From assembly GCA_022843905.1 (NCBI GenBank), contig JALHMT010000025.1, positions 1 through 64,000 on the forward strand: 64,000 nt of DNA, given 5' to 3'. How positions within the stretch are numbered: position 1 is the stretch's first letter; each line of letters starts with the position of its first letter. Below are positions 16,463-25,047 of the stretch, one piece after another. The DNA comes from Rubrivivax sp. GTDB lineage: Bacteria > Pseudomonadota > Gammaproteobacteria > Burkholderiales > Burkholderiaceae_C. Under the pieces are notes generated by a model. The model was not told the origin of the DNA. It saw only the letters and a list, made by a program, of their open reading frames with translations, and searched no databases. Position numbers and translations under genes: made by a program.

Positions 16463-17064
16463 CCAAGACGCCGACGACGGCGCGCAAACGAGCCGTCACG
16501 CAGATTGCTACTGTCGACGAAATTCGGTTCTATCGCGCCAACGAAAAGCCGTATGGCGCATTCAGTAACCTCTACAAATGCCCGGTGGAGTTTGAGGGGA
16601 CAGTGTTCCCGACATCGGAGCACGCCTACCAAGCGGGCAAGGCGCGAAAGCCCGCTGTGCGCCAGTGGATCCTCAGCGCCCCGACGCCTGCGCTGGCCGC
16701 AATGGCCGCGCACGGCCTGTACGTGTGGGACGTGGTTCCTGACTGGGCCCAGACAAAATTTGAGCGCATGCGAGCGGTGCTTCGAGCGAAGTTCGACCAG
16801 CATCCCGCACTGCGCGAGCTGCTGTTGTCTACAGGCACGGCGAGGCTGGTGGAGGCCGGGACCGTGAACAACGCGGTCAATCGGCTATGGGGCGAGGTGG
16901 ACGGCAAGGGTGAGAACATGCTTGGCGTGATGCTGATGGAGCTTCGAACGGCGTACGCCAAAGAGAAGTCCGCCGGCACGCGTGCAGCGAAACGGTCACC
17001 GAAATCCAGCAAGCCTTCGGCAGGCCGAGGGCTCTCTTCCAAGCGAGTAGGCGCGCCCGCATGA
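16459..17064 (+). CDS. NADAR domain protein (YbiA-like glycosidase)
   Basis: The core of this 201-residue protein, about residues 20-170, matches the NADAR/YbiA family. It includes IRFYRANEKPYGAFSNLY, the FPTSEHAYQAGKA motif and a C-terminal MLGVMLMELR helix. NADAR enzymes hydrolyse N-glycosidic bonds of ribose-linked nucleobases; known members act on riboflavin intermediates and on ADP-ribosylated guanine. The first about 18 and last about 35 residues are basic and probably disordered. Overlaps of 4 bases on both sides tie it to the RHH gene and the SIS-HAD gene, so the reaction is probably part of a sugar-nucleotide pathway or a defence trigger run by this operon. Confidence 0.85.
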   Translation: MTKTPTTARKRAVTQIATVDEIRFYRANEKPYGAFSNLYKCPVEFEGTVFPTSEHAYQAGKARKPAVRQWILSAPTPALAAMAAHGLYVWDVVPDWAQTKFERMRAVLRAKFDQHPALRELLLSTGTARLVEAGTVNNAVNRLWGEVDGKGENMLGVMLMELRTAYAKEKSAGTRAAKRSPKSSKPSAGRGLSSKRVGAPA

Positions 17065-19046
17065 CCGTCTCGAACGTGGCTTCAGCGGCCAATCACTATG
17101 AGGGTGAGCTGGCGCAGCTGGGCGACAGCTACGCGGCCGCGTGTGCCGCCGACATCGAGACGTTGAAGCTTGCCATTGCCAGCACTGCCGAGGCGAGCAT
17201 GATCGGAGTCGGCTCGGGAGGCTCGTTTACGGTGGCGTCGTTACTGTGCAGCCTGCACGAGGCGTACACCGGCCGGGTGTCACGCCCGTCGACACCGCTG
17301 GAGATCATCTGCACGCCGGCGCTGGCCGCGTCGAGTCCGGTCTTCCTGGTCTCGGCCGAGGGCAAGAACCCCGACATCGTAGAGGCCCTTGAGCGGTCGC
17401 GGCGCTTCAGCTCGCGCACGGTCCACGTGCTCACCAACCGGCAGGACAGTCCTCTGATGGCGCATGTGCAGGCGCTGCCGGGCGTGAAACCCTATGTGTT
17501 CGAGCTGACGAAGAAGGACGGCTACCTTGCGACCAACAGCCTGCTGCTCGACGCGGTGCTGGTGGCGCGCGCCTATGGCGAACTCAACGGCCGCCGTCAG
17601 CCAATGCCTGCGGAAATCACGGCACTACAGGTCGGTGTGCAGAGCGTGCAAGAGTGGCTGGCCTCTGCACAGCCCTTCATCGCCGAGGCAGTGCGGCGTG
17701 GCGCACTCACCGTCGTCTATTCACCCTTGCTGCGAGCCATCGCCACCGACTTGGAGTCCAAGCTCTCTGAAGGGGCGCTTCTGCACATCCAGCTGGCCGA
17801 TCTTCGTTCGTATGCCCACGGCCGGCACCTGTGGCTCGCACAGCGCCCGCAGGACTGCGCCATCCTTGCGCTGGTCGAGCCATCGCTGGGCAGGCTGTGG
17901 GACGACATGAGAAGCAAGTTCCCTAGCGGCATTCCGACGCTGACGATGCCCTTGGCGGGCGCCGATCCGGTCCACCTGATTGCGGGTCTGGTTGCTCAGA
18001 TGCATTTGGTGGCCGCGATCGGCCGGGAGCTAGGCACCGACCCTGGCCGGCCCGAAGTCCCGACCTACGGACGGGAGATCCACTACGCAAACCTTCGAGA
18101 CGTGATCCCCCTGCCACCGCTGGCGGGGCCTGCCGAGGAACAGTCCAAGTACGAGGTGCTCGGCGCCCACTGGCCCTCGCGGCGAGACCACGGCGCGATG
18201 CGCCGCGCGGCCCGGGCATTCGCGAACACGCTGCGTGCCCAGCGCTTCAAGGCCGTGGTGTTCGACTACGACGGGACGCTATGCAGCTCGCAGAGCAAAG
18301 ACGGTCCGCCGCCGTCCAGCGTGGTGGAGCATCTTGTCCGGCTGGCCCGCGCAGGCATCGTCGTGGGCATTGCCTCAGGTCGGGGCGGCTCGATTCAGAG
18401 CTGCCTGCAAGAGGTCCTGCCGCACGACGTCCTGCCAAAGATCAGGCTGGGCCTGTACAACGGTGGCTGGATCGCCGGGGCGGATGCGCCACCGGCGCCG
18501 CCGGCCCAGACCAGCGAATTCCTCAGCCATGTGACGCGCATCGTGGTGCGCCTGCGTGCCCTCGGCGTGCCCATCCTGGCCCACCGCACTACGCATCCCT
18601 ACCAAGTCAGTGTCCGGTTCCGCGAGGGCCTGTCGACCGATGGGATGTGGTTCGTGATCGCCGACGCGTTGCGCCAGGCTGGCCTCGATCTCTCCACCAT
18701 GGTTCGCAGCAAACACTCGGTCGACATTCTCGCGAAGGGCGTTAGCAAGTCGGCGCTTGTTGCGGACATCATCCAGAAGGACAAGGTCGACCCGTACGAG
18801 ATCCTGACGATGGGCGACCAGGGGGCGTGGCCAGGGAACGATGCCGCGCTGCTGGAGCACCGCTACTCGCTAAGCGTGGACATGCCTTCGCGTCGACTGG
18901 ACCGGGCCTGGAAGCTCGCACCCGCCGAGAAGCGCGATGTCGATGCCACGCTCTGGTACTTGGAGCGCATGGTGCTCGAGGGCGGCGGCGCATTTCGATT
19001 GACCCTGCCGGATGCGCGCGACGAAGGGGAGACCAAAAGTGCGTGA
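17061..19046 (+). CDS. SIS-domain / HAD-phosphatase fusion protein
   Basis: The 661-residue protein joins two enzymes. Residues about 25-330 form a SIS (sugar isomerase) unit with the phosphosugar loop GVGSGGSF (49-56) and SAEGKNPDI (98-106) where SIS proteins bind the phosphate. From about 395 a HAD phosphatase follows: DYDGT (402-406, nucleophile D402 and acid D404), a motif II in IASGRGG, and an acidic motif IV around GDQGAWPGND (585-594). The pair suggests isomerisation or recognition of a sugar phosphate followed by dephosphorylation. It overlaps the NADAR gene by 4 bases and the next gene by 8. I know of no characterised protein with this exact fusion; the substrate is unknown. Confidence 0.8.
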   Translation: MTVSNVASAANHYEGELAQLGDSYAAACAADIETLKLAIASTAEASMIGVGSGGSFTVASLLCSLHEAYTGRVSRPSTPLEIICTPALAASSPVFLVSAEGKNPDIVEALERSRRFSSRTVHVLTNRQDSPLMAHVQALPGVKPYVFELTKKDGYLATNSLLLDAVLVARAYGELNGRRQPMPAEITALQVGVQSVQEWLASAQPFIAEAVRRGALTVVYSPLLRAIATDLESKLSEGALLHIQLADLRSYAHGRHLWLAQRPQDCAILALVEPSLGRLWDDMRSKFPSGIPTLTMPLAGADPVHLIAGLVAQMHLVAAIGRELGTDPGRPEVPTYGREIHYANLRDVIPLPPLAGPAEEQSKYEVLGAHWPSRRDHGAMRRAARAFANTLRAQRFKAVVFDYDGTLCSSQSKDGPPPSSVVEHLVRLARAGIVVGIASGRGGSIQSCLQEVLPHDVLPKIRLGLYNGGWIAGADAPPAPPAQTSEFLSHVTRIVVRLRALGVPILAHRTTHPYQVSVRFREGLSTDGMWFVIADALRQAGLDLSTMVRSKHSVDILAKGVSKSALVADIIQKDKVDPYEILTMGDQGAWPGNDAALLEHRYSLSVDMPSRRLDRAWKLAPAEKRDVDATLWYLERMVLEGGGAFRLTLPDARDEGETKSA

Positions 19047-20145
19047 CCAGAACGCCGCCAAATTGCTGGCCAAGGTGATGGGATGGGAGGACCTCGAGAC
19101 CGTTCCGCTGGTGCTGCCGACCCTGCAACTCCTCGCCGATTTCAAGTACGACCACTACCAGCGCTTCGGCCCGGGGCGCCGCTTCATCGAGAGCCTGGCG
19201 CTGTGGCTTCACCAGTTCGCGCCTGCGGATCGGCAGGCCGCCTTGGATCTAGTCCTGGATCGCCTGGTGTTCATCTCTGACGCTGAGTTCTCGCATCTGG
19301 TACTCACAGCCTACCGCGACTTGATCGTGCAGGAAAGGATGCGACTGGTCTCCGAGGAGTACGAGATCCCCTCGTTCAGGGTTCGGGAGATCGCACGCCA
19401 CCGCCGCTTCGAGCAACTGCGGCTGAACTCCTTGTACCTGGGCCTGAGCGACGGTGCGCGCACCAACGAACTTCGCCGGGCCAGCGACGGCGAAATCGGC
19501 AATGAGCAGATCTGGCAGGCCTACGAACTGGGCGATGAGAAGGCCGAGGACATGCTCGAGGATCTCGGTGCGTCGTTGAAAAGCGCCGGCTTCGCATCGG
19601 AGGACCCGCGCTTCAACCTGATCTGGCTGCTGGATGACTTTTCTGGCAGTGGCAACACATACATCCGCTATGACGGCGCTTCGCGCCGGTTCAAGGGCAA
19701 GCTGCCCAAGATCTACCAGCGGCTTCAACAGCAAGGCATGGTGGACCGGTCGCACTATGAGGTGTTCCTGCTGCTCTACACCGCGACGCGTCAGGCAATC
19801 GACCACATCGAGTACTGGTCGGAGCGGTTCACGACGGACCACGGAGTCAAGCCCTTGCAGCTGCGCGTGCTGTGCCCGATCGAAGCCGAAGTCGCGCTGA
19901 CTCGCAATGCTGGTCCCGAACTGCAGGCCCTGCTATCCAACCCGGCCTACAGCAACAAAGGCGTGGTCGACAAGCACTTCCTCGTCGGTGGGACCGACGA
20001 TCCCAGCCTCGGCTTTGCCGGATGCGCATTGCCTGTGGTGTTGGGCCACAACACGCCGAACAACTCGGTCTTCCTGTTGTGGGGACCGGAGCAGTTCAAG
20101 CCGCACGGACTGTTTCCTCGCGTCAGCCGTCATCGGGAGTTCTGA
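19039..20145 (+). CDS. phosphoribosyltransferase-like protein (PRTase-CE type)
   Basis: The 368-residue protein contains LLDDFSGSGNT at residues 197-207. This resembles the PRPP-binding loop of type I phosphoribosyltransferases (two acidic residues, then a small-residue turn ending in Thr). An all-helical N-terminal half (about 1-180) precedes it, and Rossmann-like strands follow, ending near FLLWGPEQFKPHGLFPR. This layout fits the PRTase-CE group that travels with ORC/CDC6-like ATPases. The GTG at 19039 is chosen because GGGGAG lies about 8 bases upstream; it overlaps the SIS-HAD gene by 8 bases. Catalysis would transfer or release a ribose-phosphate; the base or acceptor is unknown. Confidence 0.7.
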   Translation: MRDQNAAKLLAKVMGWEDLETVPLVLPTLQLLADFKYDHYQRFGPGRRFIESLALWLHQFAPADRQAALDLVLDRLVFISDAEFSHLVLTAYRDLIVQERMRLVSEEYEIPSFRVREIARHRRFEQLRLNSLYLGLSDGARTNELRRASDGEIGNEQIWQAYELGDEKAEDMLEDLGASLKSAGFASEDPRFNLIWLLDDFSGSGNTYIRYDGASRRFKGKLPKIYQRLQQQGMVDRSHYEVFLLLYTATRQAIDHIEYWSERFTTDHGVKPLQLRVLCPIEAEVALTRNAGPELQALLSNPAYSNKGVVDKHFLVGGTDDPSLGFAGCALPVVLGHNTPNNSVFLLWGPEQFKPHGLFPRVSRHREF

Positions 20146-22058
20146 TGGCATACAACGCCAACCCCTTCCTGGAACGTATGTCCGAGCGCACGACTTCGGA
20201 CATGGAGTTCGTCCGGCTGTTCTCGCCGAAGATCCTCGAGAAGCTGGCAGACGACGCCTTCGATGGCGCGGTGCATGTGTTTCGTAGTGCGCCTGGTGCT
20301 GGCAAGACAACGCTACTTCGCGCGTTTACGCCGCCGGCGCTGCGCGCCTTCTGGCACTCTCGAAACCGCCCCGAGCTGTCGGAGTCGTTCCAGAAGCTAC
20401 TCAATCGCGGGCTGCTGACCGAGGGCGAGAGCCCGCAGCTGCTGGGCGTCTACCTCAGCTGCGCGTCCGGGTATGCCGATCTGCCCTCCAGTGAGGGCTT
20501 GCAACAGGAGGGGCTCTTCCGGGCACTCCTGGACTGCCGGATCGTGCTGCGCACGCTGCGCAGCCTGGGCCTGCTGCTGGGCTTCAGCACCCCCGAGCAG
20601 TTGGCTGAGGTGTCGCTTGACCATTCATCACTGCCCAACCTGCAGGGCATCCCTGCGATCGCGAACGCGTTGGAGCTGGCGACCTGGGCCGAGGAACACG
20701 AGCAGCGGGTCTACGCGCAGCTCGACACGTTCATGGGGCCGGTCAACGCCGCGCTGCCGGCGCAGTTTCGATTTGAGGGCGTGCTGTGGCTGCAGTCGAT
20801 CGCGTTCACCTACGAAGGACGGAGCGTTGGCGGGAAGCGTCTCCTGATGGTCGATGACATGCACAAGCTGCGCCGCAAGCAGCGGGCGCTGTTGGTCGAC
20901 GAGCTGACGGTGATGCGCTCCTCGATCCCGATCTGGCTGGCAGAGCGCACGGTCGCGCTGGGAACCGAGCTGCTGTCTCAAGGTGCCCGCGAAGGCCGCG
21001 ACCTGCGCGAATACAACCTCGACCGTCTATGGAGCGATGCCAAGGGGATGAACCAGTTCATCTCCTACGCGCAGAACATCCTCGATCGACGCATGAAGAA
21101 CCAGGATGCAGTGCCGGTGGGGTCGTTCACCCAATGCCTCCGCGACGAACTGGTCAGCAGCGAGGTGCGCAGCCAGGTTGCGCGGGGCATCGAGCGCTTC
21201 CGCAGCGAGGTTGAGCGGCACCAGTCCAAGCAGCGCTATGCCCAGTGGCTCGCGCGGGCGGACCAGTACACGTCCGACCAGAACCTGGAATCGCTGCTGG
21301 AACTCTATGTCACCCGAATCTTGCTGGTACGTGATGAGTCCAAGCGCCAGTTGTCCCTGGACCTAACCCTGACCGAGGAAGAGCTCGAGGACCGCGACAG
21401 CTCGCAGGTCCGCAACGCCGCAGAGCTGTTCATGCACGAAGAGCTTGGGATCCCCTACTACTTCGGCTTCGAGCGACTGTGCGTGATGGCCACGAGCAAT
21501 GTCGAGGAACTGCTCGGGCTCGCGGCTGCGCTCTACGTCGGTCTTCAGGCCAAGCAGGTGCTGCGCAAGTCCGAACCCATCCTGTCGCCGCTAGAACAAG
21601 ACAAGTTGCTGCGCGAGGCTGCCGCTCGCAAACGTGACTTCATTCCCAAGTCGCACACCGAAGGTACCCGAGCCCAGCGCCTGCTGGATTCCATCGGCGC
21701 GTTCTGCTACGACCAGACGTTTGCGCCGAATGCGCCCTACGCGCCCGGGGTGACGGGGGTGAGGCTGTCGCGTGCCGAGTTGGTCAAACTGACCTCGCCA
21801 GGGGCGTTCGGCCCGCCGGGGTTGGTCCTGCAACGCGTGTTGGCAGAGTGTGCCGCCGAGAATCTTCTGGTGCAGCGGGAAAGCCAGGCCACCGGGTCAC
21901 GCGACAGCGGGACCGTCTTCTACCTCAACCGATCGCTTTGCGCCCACTACGGCTTGCCGCTGCAGATGGGGGGATGGCGGGACGTTACCGTCGGCGAGCT
22001 GATGAGATGGATGGAGCGTCGTCTCACGCCCAGCCGCAAGAGCCTGGAGACGAGCTGA
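20145..22058 (+). CDS. ORC/CDC6-like AAA ATPase
   Basis: The 637-residue protein begins with a short helical lead and a Walker A APGAGKTT (residues 49-56). A Walker B LLMVDD (233-238) is followed by a sensor-like segment, and a long helical region with winged-helix-like character fills the C-terminal half (about 430-637), as in ORC/CDC6-type STAND-like ATPases. Such proteins couple ATP binding to DNA or protein recognition and are common regulators in prokaryotic conflict systems. The start codon overlaps the PRTase stop (TGATG), and the stop lies 1 base before the next start. It is the likely sensor or switch of the cluster; that role is inferred. Confidence 0.75.
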   Translation: MAYNANPFLERMSERTTSDMEFVRLFSPKILEKLADDAFDGAVHVFRSAPGAGKTTLLRAFTPPALRAFWHSRNRPELSESFQKLLNRGLLTEGESPQLLGVYLSCASGYADLPSSEGLQQEGLFRALLDCRIVLRTLRSLGLLLGFSTPEQLAEVSLDHSSLPNLQGIPAIANALELATWAEEHEQRVYAQLDTFMGPVNAALPAQFRFEGVLWLQSIAFTYEGRSVGGKRLLMVDDMHKLRRKQRALLVDELTVMRSSIPIWLAERTVALGTELLSQGAREGRDLREYNLDRLWSDAKGMNQFISYAQNILDRRMKNQDAVPVGSFTQCLRDELVSSEVRSQVARGIERFRSEVERHQSKQRYAQWLARADQYTSDQNLESLLELYVTRILLVRDESKRQLSLDLTLTEEELEDRDSSQVRNAAELFMHEELGIPYYFGFERLCVMATSNVEELLGLAAALYVGLQAKQVLRKSEPILSPLEQDKLLREAAARKRDFIPKSHTEGTRAQRLLDSIGAFCYDQTFAPNAPYAPGVTGVRLSRAELVKLTSPGAFGPPGLVLQRVLAECAAENLLVQRESQATGSRDSGTVFYLNRSLCAHYGLPLQMGGWRDVTVGELMRWMERRLTPSRKSLETS

Positions 22059-22059
22059 C

Positions 22060-23232
22060 ATGCTTTGGGATCACTATGTCTTTCGCCGCGGTGACGGTGT
22101 CCATGAGCTGTGGGACGACCTGCTGAAGGATCGGCCGGTCAAGCTGCTGTATATCGCCGGCCGCGGCTTCGACGTGCGTGCCCAGTCGGTCATGCGCGAC
22201 TTCGTGGCGGGACAGCAGGGCGCCGGAAGGCAGACCGTGAGCGCAAAGCTGCTGCTGCTGGGCTTTCACGGCTACGAGTTGGACGCCGATGTCGAGGCGC
22301 TCACGCAGGAGAATGCCGCGGCGCTGGAAGCGATCTTCGCCCCGTTGGGCGAAACGGTCACCGTGACAGTCACGCGGCGCGAGGGCGAGGAAGAGGCAAG
22401 TGCCAGCGATGGCCTGCGCCAGCGGGTGAAGGCCGTTCTCGACGAGATCGCCGGCAAAACGGACATCATCCTGGACGTCAGCTCGCTTCCGCGCGCGACC
22501 TACCTCGCGCTGCTCACGAACATCCTGCACAGGCTCGTGCCAGAAAAGGTGCCAGCGGAGGGCAAGGAGCATCCGCTGTATGCCAGCGGCGTCAACTTCC
22601 AGGTGCTGGTCGCGGAGGATGCCAAGCTGGACGGGCAGATCCGGGCCGAGGACCCGAGCAACGACCTCGTGAACATCCCGGGGTTCTTAGCGACTTGGCA
22701 GCTTGAAAGCGTGCAGGACTGGCCATTGGTGTGGTTTCCCGTCCTCGGCGAAGGGCGGGTGAATCAGTTGCAGAAGATCGGAGGTTCGATTCCGGCGGAG
22801 GCTGAGGTCTGCCCAGTGGTCCCGCATCCATCGAAGGACCCGCGCCGTGCCGATCGGCTGCTGGTCGAGTACCGGGAGCCGCTGTTCGACAGTCGCAAGA
22901 CGCCGACGTCGAACATTCTGTATGCCCAGGAGGCTCAGCCGTTTGAAGCCTACCGGCAGATCCTGGGAGCGATGAAGCGCTACCAGAGCAGCATGTCGAT
23001 CCTCGGCGGCTGCCGGCTGGTGATGTCGCCGCTTGGAAGCAAGCTGATCACGCTCGGCACCGGACTGGCCTGCTTCGAGATGCGGCCGACAGACTTGACC
23101 GCCAAGTACGGCGTGGCGATCCCGCACGCTGAGCCGCGGCGATATATCGCTTCGGTTGAGGCCCTGCGCCAGTCCAAACCCGATGTTTCCGTTCTCTTGC
23201 TGACGGGTGAGGCATATGGCGCGCCGACGTGA
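22060..23232 (+). CDS. Rossmann-like protein of unknown function, last gene of the cluster
   Basis: I do not recognise a named family in these 390 residues. Visible features are a strand and loop LLYIAGRGFDVR (29-40) near the start and a second strand ending LDVSSLPR (138-145), each at the end of a predicted strand as in Rossmannoid folds. A later helix-rich segment contains a GGCRLVMSPLGSKL stretch. No signal peptide or membrane span is seen. It begins 1 base after the AAA gene stop and is the last gene before a convergent minus-strand gene. It could sense a nucleotide-like ligand or be the effector. Confidence 0.65.
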   Translation: MLWDHYVFRRGDGVHELWDDLLKDRPVKLLYIAGRGFDVRAQSVMRDFVAGQQGAGRQTVSAKLLLLGFHGYELDADVEALTQENAAALEAIFAPLGETVTVTVTRREGEEEASASDGLRQRVKAVLDEIAGKTDIILDVSSLPRATYLALLTNILHRLVPEKVPAEGKEHPLYASGVNFQVLVAEDAKLDGQIRAEDPSNDLVNIPGFLATWQLESVQDWPLVWFPVLGEGRVNQLQKIGGSIPAEAEVCPVVPHPSKDPRRADRLLVEYREPLFDSRKTPTSNILYAQEAQPFEAYRQILGAMKRYQSSMSILGGCRLVMSPLGSKLITLGTGLACFEMRPTDLTAKYGVAIPHAEPRRYIASVEALRQSKPDVSVLLLTGEAYGAPT

Positions 23233-23270
23233 GGGGCAAGTAGTCGAGTCGGCGTGACCGTTCGCAGGCC

Positions 23271-23897
23271 TCACGGCCGGATGCGGAAATCGAGTACCCA
23301 GTGGCCGCAGCGCCCACCCACACACTGAGGGCCGACGTGCTGGATCTCCTCCGGACCGGTGGCGCACTCCATAGCACGATGGTCGCCGACGAACCTGATC
23401 GCGTGGGCACGGGCAGCGGCGGCGTTTGCCGAATTCGCAGCCGTACGCTGGCAACCAATCGGAACCGGCTCGCATTGGGCACTCTGGCTGCAGCTCTGCC
23501 AGTCAGGCGGCAGTCGTGCTCGAGCGTCGTCCACGCGCTGGAACCGGCCGAAGTCGGAAGGCAGAACGGCCCTGGCGTCAGCTTTCAGAAGGACCGAGGG
23601 CTGGCTTGTGGCCGGCCCCGCATACAGCCACCGCTGGCCAACGGTGAAGGCAATGGAGCAGGTGGAGGGCGACAGCGCCTCGACGGTCGTTGTCGTTCCG
23701 GGCGATCCTTTGATGGCGTGGTGGACTGAAAAGGTGACGCGCAGTCCCGACACGGATGTGACGGTGCCAATGAAGGCCAGCGGTGCATCGGCGAGACGCT
23801 GCGAGTGAGGGCGCAGGTCCTGTGGCACTGTGCATGCGAAGGTGCAGGGTGCCCAGAACGCGATGAGCAAGGACATGAGCCAGATGTGGGTGCCCAT
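23271..23897 (-). CDS. secreted NTR/TIMP-like domain protein
   Basis: This is a 208-residue exported protein. A signal peptide with a hydrophobic core (about residues 4-20) ends at a mature protein starting CTVPQ, and an N-terminal Cys is a hallmark of TIMP/NTR folds. The following beta-rich part, with FIGTVTSVSGLRVTFSVHH and an IKG turn, fits a netrin-type OB barrel, and more Cys lie towards the C-terminus. The gene is convergent with the preceding operon and is isolated from other genes. Its role on the element is unknown. Alternatives are a lipoprotein or an inhibitor-like envelope protein. Confidence 0.65.
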   Translation of the reverse strand: MGTHIWLMSLLIAFWAPCTFACTVPQDLRPHSQRLADAPLAFIGTVTSVSGLRVTFSVHHAIKGSPGTTTTVEALSPSTCSIAFTVGQRWLYAGPATSQPSVLLKADARAVLPSDFGRFQRVDDARARLPPDWQSCSQSAQCEPVPIGCQRTAANSANAAAARAHAIRFVGDHRAMECATGPEEIQHVGPQCVGGRCGHWVLDFRIRP

Positions 23898-25047
23898 CGG
23901 AACCTCCGTTGAAGTGGCCGAGCATCACTGTTGCAAAGTGGGCGCAGGGCGTCCAATCGAAACACCGGTCGCTGCCCCCTCCAAAAACGTGGGTTGGCAG
24001 AGCTGAGGACGATCAAGCGCGATGCCGCTTCGCGCGTGGGCGCGATGCCGTCCAGTGCGTGCAGGCCTGGGGAGACGGGCCGCGGGCTATCGGCGTAGCA
24101 AGGTACTCGGTCCCCATGAACCGAGATCGCCGTCCAATGCGAACGGGAAGGCTTGCGACGGGTGCTGGGGAGCCTCCGTATTCGGGCCCAGTGCTGTAGC
24201 GCCGACCAGGTGCGCTGCCGGACTCAGCGTCGACATGAATGTGTCTGCAATGCCCCGTGTCGGTTCTGGTTGCTCCTCGATCCTCCATGGATATTGAGCG
24301 AAGTCGGCGCTGGTCGCGAAATTGCCCAATGACGCCGGTGCTGGCTGCGTGGTCCATGACTCCGAGGTCGAATTTGATCCAGTGCCGGCGGTCGCGGGAG
24401 TCACCCCGGACAGTACGAGCGGATGCCACTCTGGTTTGGCTTCACCGATCGCAGCGCTGCCGCAGTCCAGATAGGAAGTCGGTCCCCAGATCGTGCCGGA
24501 CTGGCGCTGCGGCGAAGGGAGGCGCTTCTTCGAAAAGACGGCGGCCTTCAGGCGGGTCGACGTAGGCGGTGGGGGCTGTTGTGCCGGCAGCCGAGTTGGC
24601 TCGCCACTTCCCGTCCGATCTGCGTTTCGGCTTCGCTCGCAGAACTCGATCTCCGTCCGGCACTGAGGAGCATCGTCGGCAGGGGCGCGAGATGAGGGTC
24701 GACGCCCGTCCGACGACGGCTCTTCATGCAGGGGCCGGCCAAGCTCGCGAAGCCTGCGCCGCAGGCGTTCCAGCAGAGAGTTCACCAACCGTCTCCTGAC
24801 CTCGAGGTGGGCATCGGCGGGCCAGCGCATCGTCGCGATGCCGACCCGGTGACTATGCAAGGGCGGCCGACGTTCGTCCAACCGAAACGAACCAACTGGC
24901 CCCCGCCGAAACCAGCCGCCGTCGCCGGGCACCGGATGCAGCGGCTCAGAGTGTCTGGGCGCCCTGGCTCCGCTTGCGTTGGGATCGCGCCCGCCGATCT
25001 TGAAGACGCAGTCTCTCTTCGTATCGTGATCAGGTAGCAACAGCAAC
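23898..25047. other. gene-poor region
   Basis: Long frames are present on the minus strand (for example 24087-25175), but their products are Arg/Pro/Ser-rich with no domain, no ribosome site and no consistent codon bias. I therefore see no supported gene. The 3' end contains the likely promoter of the exonuclease gene starting at 25048. The stretch may be a decayed cargo gene, because several hydrophobic and charged blocks look protein-like without forming one frame. Confidence 0.35.
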
